Positions 1 through 12,500 of a DNA stretch of 64,000 nucleotides are shown here, one piece after another. A program made the translations under genes and the position numbers. Source of the DNA: Caenorhabditis remanei (Eukaryota; Nematoda; Chromadorea; Rhabditida; Rhabditidae); NCBI RefSeq assembly GCF_010183535.1, contig NC_071333.1:6818587-6882586 (forward strand). Reading direction: 5' to 3'. Under the pieces are notes generated by a model. It did not search any database, was not told where the DNA came from, and saw only the letters and a list, made by a program, of their open reading frames with translations. The stretch's first letter is position 1; each line of letters starts with the position of its first letter.

Positions 1-83
1 CATAACGAGTGAGATATTCAAATTAAAACTAAAACCACATAAAAATAATAACTCATTCGAAAGTGGATGCAAAACAAAAAAAG

Positions 84-1108
84 TCAGAAAAAACGCAGTA
101 ATACTAAACCATCAGTTGTGGTGAAGTTGATTTTTTTATCTAGAAGGGAATGACGGAAGCTACCCTCAAACTGATTGATACCAGGACTGATTGTTTCATA
201 GGGACGAAAAGCTTCTTTGATTTCTTCTGTAGTCAGAGTTGTCTCAAGAGTATGATAGGGCCCAATAGAAGAGTTGATCAATTTCTGAAATAAAAACAAA
301 ATTATCATTCCAAAGTAACTCACGTTTTTCAACTTACATTTTTGTAATCGGAGAGTTCCTGTTGAGAAATCACAGCTTTGAGATAAATACAAGAAATATG
401 CGCAAAGTTCGAGAGAGGAACGTTTTTGAAAGAGAGTGACAGAATCGCCAACGTTCTTAGAAACGGCACATGGTCGTCTAAATTGTTAAGATCTCGCATG
501 TCAATCGTGTGAACATCAATTGCTTCGTACGTTAAACTGTTCAGAGCCCCAATTTTGATGTTTCGCAGGATTGAATTCATTTTATTTGTTTCAATGGTAC
601 GTAAATCAAGCTTTTCCACATGCAAAGGTTCTTTCAGTTCCGAGAAGACGTCACACACTCCTTTGAAAAACATTTTGTCGCCACCTTGCATTTCGCTGTT
701 GAACTTCACTGTCACGTCGGCTATTTTTGTGCCGCGTTTTTTGATAGTTTCTCGGAATTCGATCAGAACTTGGTCAATCATTGAGTTCTCATAGGTAGTC
801 GTTTCTCCGTTTTTATCAACAATACATCCTCCATCACGTGTGGTTATGATGATTTTCTCTTCTTTAGTGTCTTTGTAAACTTTACATAAAACAGCCTCGT
901 TCTCGTCCAGACAAATTCTAACTAAATTGAACACTCTCCGATCGGCACGTAAATACGTCCGGAACCCTTTGTTAACACGAACGAGAGCATCTCTGAAATC
1001 AAATAGTTAGTAGTGTTTCATTTGAACTTTTTCTCACTGGTCTTCAATGTTGACTTGATCGGTAATCTTCCTTTTTAACACTACTGGTAGCATGTTCAAT
1101 GAGGGCAT
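84..1108 (-). CDS. F-box / FTH-domain protein (Caenorhabditis FBXA-type)
   Basis: Three minus-strand exons are read at 1120-1038 (ATG at 1108), 992-338 and 284-84, with donors gtgaga and gtaagt and acceptors ending ctttcag-like or tttcag. Phases agree and give 308 residues. The N-terminus (MPSLNMLPVVLKRKITDQVN...) has the spacing of a nematode F-box. It is followed by the usual bridge LVRVNKGFRTYLR, and the remainder up to LLRFF* has the length and leucine pattern of the FTH (DUF38) substrate-recognition domain. Known role of the family: Skp1 binding through the F-box in SCF ubiquitin ligases, with FTH presumed to select the substrate. The target here is unknown. The start at 1108 is 12 bases after a tttcag acceptor, so trans-splicing there is possible. 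The exon upstream at 1210-1394 looks like the family's HTH module but joins out of frame, so the gene is either shortened or slightly broken. Confidence 0.8.
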
Positions 1109-1209
1109 CTCCTTTTTTCACTGAAAATTTTTATGAAACACTTATTCGAAAGTCGTTTTTTCAAACAAAAAAGTTTCCGAAAGAAGGCTGAATTGAAGAA
1201 AAAACTCAC

Positions 1210-1394
1210 TATAAATCTTGAGAAATATCGAAATTCCCTTTGTTGAATCTCTCGTACCAAAACGAAACTTCTTCCAAAGAGATGGTCGGCATTGTCGCTC
1301 TCAATAAATTTAATGCATCATCGACTTTGAACTTCAATTGGAAAAGAACCCTGATTGTATCCGGTTTGTAAATAATGTTTGAGTATAAGTTCAT
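1210..1394 (-). CDS. HTH-like N-terminal exon of the F-box gene (out of frame as it stands)
   Basis: The minus-strand exon follows a ttttttcag acceptor with ATG three bases later and ends at a gtgagt donor after about 61 codons. The stretch VSFWYERFNKGNFD matches the FWyyRFxxGxfD signature of the HTH domain (Mos1-transposase-like HTH) found at the start of many Caenorhabditis F-box/FTH proteins. It leaves in phase 2, but the next exon (1120-1038) read in that phase stops almost at once. The F-box frame there needs one more base. A one-base loss in the A-run at about 1113-1118 is the simplest explanation. The exon could also be read correctly in the living gene if the run is mis-assembled. Confidence 0.55.
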
Positions 1395-3374
1395 AACCTG
1401 AAAAAATGCAAAGTAGAGAGTAGTACGACGCAAATGTAACAACGAAAAATGCTCGAGAACAACCCAAGCGAACGAGAGAAGATTAGAAATCGATACAACG
1501 ACGCGGGGAGTACACGTTCATATTCAACGGAGAGTGCAGAGAAAAAAAGAGTGCAGTTTTGGAACTTGCATCCAGGGGTACGAAAAATATTGATTATTCA
1601 AACATTCGATGGGAATTTAAAAGCGTGAGCAGTTGAAAATCAGAAATGCAAGCATGATCAAAAACTGTTTAGGGAATGAGAACGAATGAAAAATAGCAGA
1701 AAAATGGGTAGTGGGGTTTGAGACTTCACGAAACAACAAGAGTTTAACACACCAAACTCGTACCCACAATGGCGATCAACAGATCTTAGATTTCTTCGCA
1801 CTCGGATATTTCGTCTCGCCTGGTTTGGAGGTAATATGTCAAGTCTGGTTTGGAAAATATTCTTTGCTACCGGGCCAAAATACTTTACAGACTACATCCA
1901 AGTTGCTCAGAAAATTATCTGAACAGCGTCCATCAAGAGTCAAGGGCCCTAGACCTCTGCTAATGTTGTGGTCGAGGCAATTCGATGTCAAATGCGTATC
2001 TGTTCTTGTAGTAAAAAGTATATTACTCTGAATAATAAAATAAAACGCTTTGCAAAATTTCTTTTAGAAAAAGACTAAAGTTTTGTACTGAAACGTTATA
2101 GGTTTATCTGGAATCTGTATAATTTGTTTATCTGATGCACCTCGTATGTATTAAAAACGCCGGAGAAGGAAAGAAATTTCTTCAAGAAATCAGAAAGGAG
2201 ATACGAATTTACAGTACTGAGCAATTAGATATAAAACTTGGCCGTTTTCAGTTAAAATCGTCCAACTTTGAGAGTGTGTCATGGTAGTTTCGATTGTCAC
2301 ACCTAGTTGGTTTTTAATGAATCATACAGATTAAAATTAGAATTTTATTTTGTAGTTAACACCTTTTTTGTACTGGCCTAGCAAGTTACATCTCGAAAAA
2401 AACAATTTCTCCCACAAATCGACCCATTTCAGTGCAAAATAGTTCAATTTTTGAGCTGTTTTCTCAAAATGACCATAACTCTCTAGAAAGTATTCTTACA
2501 AAAAATTGTCCATTACGCAAATATAGCTCTACTTTTGATCTGAAAGATTCATTAAAATTTTTCTTGGTGGAAAAATCAGTGATATTGTTGCCACATTTTC
2601 AAATCTGGAGATTCCTAACTGAAACGGTCAAAGTTTTCAAAACTATGATCATTATAGTATCTCATCGGTCAGATACTTGTTCATCCACTTCTATCAGAAA
2701 AGATTTTACTTGTAGGTACAGCTGCCATCAACATCAATCTTGCTACAGGAGGAAAAAATAAATTGAAAGACGCCATTACTGTACAATTTGATTTATGGTA
2801 ACCCAAGAATAACTCAATTTTTAAATATCGAATAACAAAACTATTGAAACTATCAAAACAGCGACTGTTGGAATTCGTGCAACATTTTTGATTTGAATAT
2901 GGAATGTCGCATATTGCTGTTGTCTTCTCTTACAATTTTATGTATAAAATTATTTTACAATATTAATTATTCTTATTTTCATGTTTCTTGAATACAAAAA
3001 CAGGGGAAACTCAAACTTGGTACAGATTTTTTGTTTTTGAGGTATGTGTCTGTTTGAGTCGACCTCTGAGAAAATTTTGGAAAAATGCTGAAAAATAGCC
3101 TGAAGAGCAACCGTGGGAATAAAAAAAGAAAAATATTTGTCTTCAAAACTTTTTTCTTCTAATGTATGTAAAATGTGACCACCGCATTTTTGTGTTTTAA
3201 TTTTACGACTTGAAAATTGTAGAGAACATATTTTTTGTAAATTCTCGCTTTTTTGGATAGTAAGTTTGTGTCTCTAAACAGAGCTATATAGCCAAGCCTT
3301 ATTTCAAATTGAAAAACAGATTTCAAGTTGAAGTGACTATCTGTTATGAATAGAAAAAAAAAACAAAAAAGAAT
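1395..3374. other. Intergenic; no supported gene
   Basis: There is a 107-codon open frame near 1711-2031, but it starts from a non-ATG codon and shows no splice or family signal. The rest is AT-rich with no convincing exon on either strand. Confidence 0.5.
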
Positions 3375-3446
3375 GGGCCGAACCGGGGATTGAACCCGGG
3401 ACCTCTCGCACCCAAAGCGAGAATCATACCACTAGACCATTCGGCC
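3375..3446 (-). tRNA. tRNA-Pro (anticodon UGG)
   Basis: On the minus strand 72 nt fold into a full cloverleaf. The acceptor stem GGCCGAA pairs with TTCGGCC and is followed by discriminator C. There is a D-arm with GGT, an anticodon stem CTCGC/GCGAG around loop TTTGGGT, and a T-arm GGTTCAATCCC type B box. The anticodon lies at 3414-3412 (TGG on the minus strand) and reads the CCA proline codon. There is no intron, and the 3' CCA is not encoded, as expected for a eukaryote. Confidence 0.96.
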
Positions 3447-6364
3447 ACATTCTCTCCATCTTCCTGTGAAATAGACATGTCGGCCGCCCATTCGTTTTCT
3501 TCCGACCTGACTCTAGCCGTCTAACATATGCGGCGGCCTCTTTGTCATGGCGCGGTCACTTTTTGCCCTACGCCTCGCATGTGTTTGCGGAATGGACAAA
3601 AAGCGAAATAAATCATGAAAAATCCAAAGTGATCGCCGCGAATTTGCGCGTGTGAACAGGCTCTTTCGATTGTATTAAGATGATAGGGTGAGAAAAAGGT
3701 GGGAAACGTGTTTGAGTAAGAGCTTTTCAATTCAAGGTGGCAAAGGCTCGATTTCAATTTTCCCTCGTTTTGCTCTGCTCATCTTTTTGTCTAGACCGGC
3801 CATTTTCATCACTTGTCTATTATTATCAGTTTCCTGTTTTCTCCCAATTCTCAAATGATATCTTAGAAAAGAAGAACACCACGTCTTCACCCATTTCCTT
3901 TTCAGTAAACACAGTAAAGTAGTTTATTTAGATGATCATTCTACTACTTTCATATACAGTAGAAAATGAACGCATTTCATGGTAACGAGTAATTGGAGGG
4001 GCGCGAAATTTGACTAATAATTCAACGCTGAGGTGACAATTTAGGTGACGATGGATCGGTAGGGGGAAGTAATATGCGTTCGTCCGCAGATTTGTCATTT
4101 TCCTTCTTTTCCAAGGGCCATCCTGTGGCACGCGAAGAATATCCACGTCTTCTTCCTTTCTGAACGAGATTTATGAGAGAATTTTGTTGCAATTCTTTTG
4201 GTTTTTAATTTTCAAGAGCATGTTATCTTTTAGAGTTTCCAAATATAAATTCAACCAATTTTTCTTTTTGAAACAACGCTGTGCAACTCTGATTAAGTCT
4301 CCCTAAATTTTGATATATCTTCTACTACATCTTCTTTATTTGTTTCTTGGCTCACCTTACTCTCAAATCTTAAAACTCATTGTGACTGGTACAACGAGGT
4401 TCTCCAGTTCACTCTGACCGTCCACACCATCAATTTTATTATCTCACAAATCATCACTACAAGGGGCTTGGCTGTGCATACCATTTTTCGCGATCGATAC
4501 ATTCCTCTCCTTTCCAATATTTTTCCTGTTATTGACAAGATAATTCCAACACCTCAGAACCTCTAAGCCTGCCGATACTTCTACCACGTTTTATCGAAAT
4601 ATCAAATAGAAAATGAACATATTTTGCAATTTTATCAAAGGGATCCTGTAAACATATCCAAAACGAGTATTAATTTCAATTTTTGCTTTGTCCATTTCAA
4701 GCTGTGTATTTCTCCCGAGTAGCATGATAAAAATCACTTTCAGTCGGGACTCTCTTCCTTTGTATTCAAGTGCATGTTTGGGATCCTTCTATATGGTGAC
4801 CGTCGGCTTCCTAGAGACAATCATACTTCATGTTACAACTTTTTTTGATTAAATGTGTACACCGGTGCACCGTTTACCTGACGGCACCTACCTCATCAAT
4901 TTCTTAGTCATAGCTTGGTTTCTGACTTGGAGCTACAATTATCATTGTATCATCCCGAAGCCAATCCCAACGTTTGTTCTTATTTTTGAATCCATCATCC
5001 GGATGCCTTCCACAACTAAACATTATCAACAGAACAGTACCACCTGCTATGTTATTGACCATTGACATTCATCTTTACATATCATGAGAACAGTGCTCTA
5101 TCTCTACCTGTCATCAAATAGGTTGAACGCAAATAAATGTTGGGTGCGGTTGAACGCGGCACATGTTCTTCAATCTTATTTTATAATATTAATCCGCCAA
5201 CCATTTTTGACTAATTCGTCTTTAGTTTCATCTGTGTCAAATTCAATCGTTTTTCTATTAAAAAACACCCTCATCTCATTTTTATTTCTATTGTCTGTCT
5301 ATGCTCGAAATTCGGAACCGTAAAGTAAACAAATCTCAAAATACCATGAACGAGAGGTGTTGTGTACTTGAAACGTTTGGTTGCCTTTTCATGCCGTACA
5401 GAAAAAGAGAAAGCGAAAGAGACCAACGCTTTTGCCTAAATATGAGACACGGCGACTCATCAGAGGGTACCCTCATAATAATATTTGAAGTTGCCGACTC
5501 CTTTGTTCATTTCTCATCGTTTAGGTACCCTCCGTATTTCTTAGCTGTAGAATGACTCAAAAATGCTGAATTTATGTGTCCATATTACAGTAAAAACATT
5601 ACGCTCGTGTCTGGTAGGTTGAAAGATAACGATCTCGGGAAATTCCGTCCATATGCAAAAAAAAACGTCCGAGAAAGGAAAATAAGAGGTCATTTCGTGG
5701 TAAAAGAGAGAAAAAGAAAAAAACAACAGGAAAAAACAAAACCATTTCGGGAACCACCAACACCGCCTAAGCTAATTGTTCCTCTTCGTCAGTCATGGTG
5801 GGGCGGTAACTCAATTAGGGAATAAAGGCGCGATATTTCTTATTCCATCTCGCTTTTTTCCGTATCCATTTCTTTTATTCCTTGTTTCCGAATGACGAGT
5901 ACAATGAGATTCAGCCACATAATCTTGTTTTTCCTATGCCGTTTTGACCAATGTAATCCTTTTTTATGTGACCTTCAACAATTATCTTACTGTAATCTTG
6001 ATCATTATTCAATTAATTTTAGGTGTATAAAAACGTGACAACCCATTCGTTCATATATTTTTAAAACAAATCAGTCGAACTATTTTAGAACATTTCTGAA
6101 TAATAATCTTACTATCTGAATAAATGAAAATAACAATTTTAAGTTCTTCTAGATTTATCATTTTGCAAAATTCTCTCATATTTTCTCAAGCAATTTTCAA
6201 CGTCTTCACTGTTTTATTGTTTTTCGATAATTAGCTCTTTTCCTTCTTTCCTGGAAAGTTCTTTTGTCCAATCCTGCAAAAAACCATTTCAGTTTTCCTT
6301 TTCTCGCTTCATAGACTCCATATGGTGTTTCTGTTAACCCATTTCTAAAAAGAACGTTTTCAGA
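3447..6364. other. Intergenic / upstream region of gap-2
   Basis: No supported gene. Short ATG frames occur at 4853-5065 (70 codons, hydrophobic) and 5574-5825 (83 codons, Lys/Arg-rich). Neither has splice signals, biased codon use or a recognisable domain. The segment ends in a gttttcag acceptor at 6363, one base before the ATG of gap-2 group A, so 5' leader or trans-splice signals of gap-2 lie here. Confidence 0.5.
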
Positions 6365-9300
6365 ATGAAAGTTATAGAGGAGAAACCGGAAGACGAAATG
6401 GAGAGTGAATCAGAGAGTAAAACACCAACAAGATGCACCAAAAAAAGTGTCGAAGAAGACTTTCGACCCATTTGTCATGGTTGGCTTATTGTTTGTGGTA
6501 AGTGTACTTCCTTTTCTTTCTTCCAGTGATCTCTCGACTTTCCTGATTTTCCCAGCAATAGTTCTGATTCTATACATGAATTTGATCAACTTCATATTGT
6601 AACTACTATATGATAGTATTCTAAAATAGTTCTTGTTTTATTATCTCATACCTCGTATAGTACAAAAAGCTAGTGTAGATACACTCATCCTTCTTCTTTT
6701 CGCTACTGAAATGATCATTATACTGACGGTAGTAGTGGCCAACCGGGCAAGTCCATTCCTCTGGTATATACTATATTACTGTGACACTTTCACTTCATGC
6801 TAACCATAATTCTTCTCATTTACTTTGGCTGCGTTCTTCGGTATTGGTCTTTTAGAAATTCAACAGTCGTTGTATTGATAAAGTTAAGATTAGAACATAC
6901 CAACGTCATCAATTGTCTCTAAAAGAATGATGCTGAGTATAAGTTTGGACTGTAACTATTAGGAAATTGTCATGTTCTTGAAAGACACTATTCAATTGAA
7001 TTTTTTACAGTGAAACGTCCTATCTATCAATTATATCTCTACCGATGATCTCTATAAATTTCTCAATTCGACACTTTGCTTAATTTGTTAATTTGCAACT
7101 TCTTCACAGTCTCAAAAAACGTGTTTCAGTGACATCCTCTAATTTTTCAATGAGTTTCACTTTTTTTGAGTCAAAGTTTTACATCATGATTCATTTTCTC
7201 TTTTTCTTCTTACCTGACGGCTCTAGTTTTGACTCATAAAACATAAAACAGAGAGGGCCGAGCGGCGGCCCTTATTGTTTATGACCTCATCCTAAAATTT
7301 TACGAAGTGCGGAAAGAAATTAGACGAGGAATGACAGGAGATGTGAACAAAAAACGAAAGAAGTCCTCGGAAGTAGAAGAAAAGGGAAGATGAATAAAAT
7401 CTGACGGAAGAAAACGAAAAACGATATATTCTTTCTCCCGTTTAGCTTCATTTCTGTTTACTTTTGCCTTTTGACACCTCCACCTTATACTCTTAGAACC
7501 AACAAAAATTTTGACAAGTTGGAGGGAATCGAAACCTTGTGCCGACCCCTCTTTCTGCATAAGCAAGAAATTTCTTAATACAAACATATTCGTTTTGCAA
7601 TTCTAAATCCGTATGAATAAACAAAACGAGGACGACTCGAAGTTTTCTTGTTTCAAATTCATTCGTAGCTAGTGCTAAATTTTCCATCACCCAGTTTTAG
7701 TCACATAACATTCAATTTCCTCGATCATTTTGTCCAGTAAGACAAGTCTTATATTTAAAGTTTAGTTTTGATTCCAATAATCTTCCTCGAAATGCTTTTT
7801 GTATAAGATTCCTTAGACAATACTCTCGTTTTGCATATTTCTTCTCCCATTTCCTCCTGTCGACAAATCTCACCGCTCCGTTGTTTGATCTAGCACCTTT
7901 CGCATTAATAATTATTATAAATATATCCAAGAGTCAATTCGATATCTTTTGGCGGTCAAGTCTAGTAGACCTCCGACTATATACAACCATTCGATTCGTT
8001 TTCTTTCAATTTCTATTTCTTTTTCTTGAAAAAAGAAAACAACACTCAACTTTCTCCATAACACAAAAAATCCACTAATTGCCCTAAAAGTGGGTCTTTT
8101 CGGGAAAATGGTGCCAACCTTGAAACGATGACTCTCGTCCCTCATTGTATCTACTGCCCCTCCGTCTAATTGCCAATTCCACTTGAAACGATCATTTTTG
8201 TGCGCCTCCGAGACAGATCATGAGTTGATGATCCACACTTTTTTCCACTATCTCTTTCTTTTCAATTCATATGTATAAACAGAAAAAATAAACTTCTTTT
8301 TCAATTTCAGAGGGTAAACCAGCCAAGATGATGAATAAAGAAGTGAAGTTGCCATGGCACGCTGGATACTGTGTTTTCGATCCAAGACAGAGTACAATGA
8401 GTTGTTACAAGCAAGAATATCCATTCATCACAGTAAGTTTGCCGTATGATTTTTTGTACGTTCTCTGTGTAGTCAACAGCTTATCAAAATATTACGGAAG
8501 TGTGTAGCATAAAGCTGTAATGATGGGAATGTTCATGCAGCAGTAATATTGTAGATAGAAACAGAAAATCTGCCTGAACTATAATTTTAGAGCCCAAGTT
8601 TTTTTTTGTATATTTGTTTATAAAATTTTCGTATTTCAATTTCATGAATCGTATTTCCATAATGACTTACTTCTAATGTGTAGACTGAGAAAATAGGGTT
8701 CGAGACTATACAAATGTTGTATAGATTTTTTCAGTATAAACTTGCTTCTGAAAAACTGAATGAAGTGAATTGACTGTACAATTTCTATTGTGCTTCTACG
8801 GGCATCAATACAAAAGGAAATCGATGAAATGTTTTAATGAAAACTTTGGAATATAAAAGTAGTTTTCTTACCATGTAAAACCAAATTGTCGTCCTGACGA
8901 ATTTGACCCGTTTGTACAAAACTCTAGACAACTTTTTTAGAATTCAAAAAAATGACCCAATTCTCGAAAACGCGACAATTTCAAGATTACGCAACAACAT
9001 CAAGGAAAATAGGGGCACTACTACAGATCCATGATGTTAATTTCTCATTTCTCATTAGTTCACAACCTTTATTTTTTTAATGTTTAAACTAAAATTTTGG
9101 ATTTATATTCATTTAAAATAATTTAAGAATCGCATGCTTCAAAGAAACCGGACAGTTCGTATGGATGGTGATCGGTCGGCATTTGCTAAACACTGGGGTA
9201 AGTTAACACACTTTTTTCATGCAATAAATAACACCGCACCGTTTGTATAGAAACATGAGAGTACCTAACGACAAACATAATATGAAATGTATAGCTACAA

Positions 9301-9580
9301 AAAGTGTCGGAGTTTCTTTTTTCATGAGAATTCAAGAATAGAAACATAGTATTGAATTATGAAGAAAATGGAAAAAAAATAGAGAAATTTATTGAAATTT
9401 TAGGATTGTTACCTGAACAATATGCCTCGCCAATTACTGGACCACATACAATTGCAAGATCTTACACACGTCTTCCGAAAGAAAGAATTTCTACAAAAGA
9501 GAGATTCTTTAGCATCTCCAGAATACCAAGCCGTCTGACCAAGTTCTCAACTGTCCGCAGAGTGCCCGTTGAATTCTTTG
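6365..9580 (+). CDS. gap-2: gap-2 group A first exons (supply N-terminal PH half)
   Basis: The exons are 6365-6497, 8311-8432, 9128-9197 and 9404-9580, 502 nt leaving in phase 1 to join 25170. The predicted full isoform is 1243 residues. The ATG is one base after gttttcag, suggesting a trans-splice or leader-intron acceptor. The N-terminus is acidic ([10 protein letters not shown]) and then [10 protein letters not shown]...[17 protein letters not shown], which looks like the first strands of a PH domain. Later residues are basic with LPKERIS and [10 protein letters not shown]. The PH fold would be finished by exons 29700-30693. The exon at 9128 uses a ttttaag-like acceptor (tttaag), weaker than usual, so its boundary is less sure. 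Confidence 0.8.
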
Positions 9581-12500
9581 GTTAGTTTCACACATAAGCA
9601 TTTCTTTGAGTACATGACCTTTCGGTACAACTGTTAGTTGTGTCGCCCTGTAAACAATGCTCGTGCTCTTTTCGAAAGGCTACAACTCGTCATTTTGTCA
9701 CTTTTGCTAACCTGTGACCTCATTCACCTTTTTCTTGATTTTTTTCGTTTTAACACTTTTCAGTAAATTTGATATTTTGATCTTTCATTACACTTGCTTA
9801 TTAGTCTTCTATAACAAGTTTCCTCTTCTGTCCTCTAATGACGGAATAAGCGGAATCCGCAAACAAAACGGAAAGAGGAAAAGAATGATGTTGATTTGAT
9901 GAGCAAGAGTTGTTGAGGAAGTGAAAGTTACGAATCGAAGATAGTGATTTTGAAAAAAAATTAAATATAAAATTAGTGGTTTCGTCGGCACGGTTTTAAT
10001 CTCAAGAGCAAACGTCTCGCAGTTACCGCCGCCGTTTCACTTGTCTCTTTTGTCTCAATTTATGTGTACCCCTACACTACCACACATGTTTTTTATTTCA
10101 ACGCTACCCAATAGCTCGTGGTTCACGGATTATCCCACAAAAGGAAGAGTACAGACAACGCCTTATTGCTCTATTTTGTTCTCTTTTTTTGTCTACCCAA
10201 ATGTGTTGTTCTCCGGTAGGCCTGCTTGTTAAGCATACATGAGGTTCTCAAGGTGTTGTATGTCTCTCTCCCACAACCCTTGACTCCGAGACCCCCACCG
10301 AGATTTTGTTCCTTTTGTAAGTCTCTCACTTTTTTTGCTGCTATGAGCGGACGAGACCAGACTTTTTTTATTAGAAGAAAGAAGGAGATCTATACTCATC
10401 TACAATTTCGTCCGTAGTGGCCATAAAAAGTTTTAATCCAGACCTTCACTTTTCGAACAATGGAAGGTTGTATTAAAGAAGGCTGCCATTTTGCCAACGT
10501 TATTTATCACTATACTTTAAGAGTGTTTCATTTCCATATCTGGATCCCTTCCACAGTTCTTGAATTTCGTTGTACCTGGAACAATCATTTTTACTCATGT
10601 TTCATGGCTGACTCATAATATATTTCCCAAGTTAAATAAAAATAGTATACAAAACAGGTAGTAATAAACATGTACTAGTTAGTGGATCAGAATATTGCAT
10701 AACCTTAAAGACCAGTTCAAACAAAATGCCATCAAGTTGATATAACCTGTTGTTGGTAAACTATTTCAATGTCTGCCATCTATTTTGTGACCCTTCTTTC
10801 ATCCCCTTTTTTGACAATTCAATACTCACGTTTTTTCTATCGTCGTCCTTCTCTTGGCTAGCCGATCAACTTTTTTTGCAGGAATTCATATACAAAACTA
10901 TTGTTCAAATTCAACAACCAATCTGCAAACGATTGTAAATCTAAATCTGATTTTATACATATCCATCAAATCCTAGAAGAACGCTGTTTTGTTCTATTCA
11001 ATTGCGCAAGCGAACGTTCGGGGCTAAAGAGGAGAAAAGAGAAGCTGGTCGAATTGTGATAGGACGGGTTATTAACGCCATTCGCAAAACGATAAGCAAT
11101 AGAGAAAAAGGGACGACGGTTGGCAGGCAGGCGGCTGAAGAAGAGACTAAAAAGAAGAAGAAGACGACGAAAAGTGGGAGAAACCAAAAGTTATCGGGCA
11201 AAAAGTGTGTTGTAGGACTACGACACGGACACACGTCGATCTTACCTAAAGCCATTTCCTCCGAATCATTCACTCAGTCCTTTTCTTAACTTCTGCCACC
11301 AGCCTCACCAACTAAACACGTCGTCCACACTGAAGCCGCGGAGCCCGATCGAACGTCGAGTGTCGGCATCGTCGCACTCATCGACGGGCTCCATGAACCG
11401 CCAAGGTGTCCATCCAAATGCTTTGCATCACTTGTTGCTAGCCAACAAGAAACGAAGCAGTACGACTACTTGTGCTCATAGCACAGCGTCCACGTCTAGA
11501 TCCTCCAACACTTACAGTAGTGGAAGTGCCACGTCATCAATACCGTTATACGTGAACACGCAAGCTTTGGCTCTGGCTGAGCAGCAATTACCGAAAGCCG
11601 AGAAACGAGTGTCGTTCAAGGATCTCGACATGAGCGCCCGCCTACCGGCCACTGTCCAACAACCATTTTCCTCTTCTTTTCAACTGAGGACCGGCGGTGG
11701 ACTGCATGCACGCAAGTTGCATCGTTGTGACACTGGAGACATGAGCCTGTTAGAGAGGTAGGTCAATTTTTTGTTTTTGTTCCAAACTTTTTTCCTAATT
11801 CTTCATTCTAAAAATAGTTAGTGAAAGTGCTGGAGGCGTTCAACTAACTCAAATTAGTCGTCATTTCACACTCGACTGACCCGGAATAGACTTTTCCTTT
11901 TATCTCATACTGGAATCTGTTTGACTTATTGCCATTTGAAAACTCTCTTGGTTCACCTGCCCATTTCATTTTCGAATTGGTTTTTTATCTTGTTTAGAAC
12001 CAGTATTTTTCTATCGAGGGTATTGTTGTGTGTTTTTTTCTGGCAGAAAGAAAAGTCAAAATGTAGATAGATTGAATGAAAAGAACACAAACTATTAGAA
12101 TTCAAATGGGAATCATGTTTGGTTAACTTTTTTGTCTTTTTCTAAGTACAAATTTTGAAATTTCTCACGGGTATCTAATTTTAGGTTTCTTTTTTCTCTG
12201 TATCTGTGAAATATGTTTTTCTCCTCTATCAATCGTTTCGTTCCCTAGTCTGTTCAAGAGATTTTTTCGAGAACTTTGTCAACATATTAGCAGCAGAGAG
12301 TATTACCAGCACTTCAACAATCTGCTTATACCTTTCATTCGTACTAGGCGTCTAGACAAAAGAGTTGAAGTTTTTGTATTTTATCTTCATTTTTTGTTCT
12401 TTCGATAGTAAACTTTTATGAAACTGAAATTATTGATAAGAAAATTTTAATAGTTTCGTTTTCAAAGTAGTAAAGTATTGTGTTAGTTTCTCTGGAAAAT

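Noticed and set aside
1711..2031. 107-codon frame
   Set aside because: Non-ATG start and no exon signals; checked both strands for transposase motifs and found none.
5574..5825. 83-codon ATG frame, Lys/Arg-rich, upstream of gap-2
   Set aside because: Low-complexity A/G-rich DNA with no splice signal or recognised domain.
11002..11289. 95-codon Lys-rich frame
   Set aside because: Needs a non-ATG start and lies in the presumed leader of group B in a different frame.
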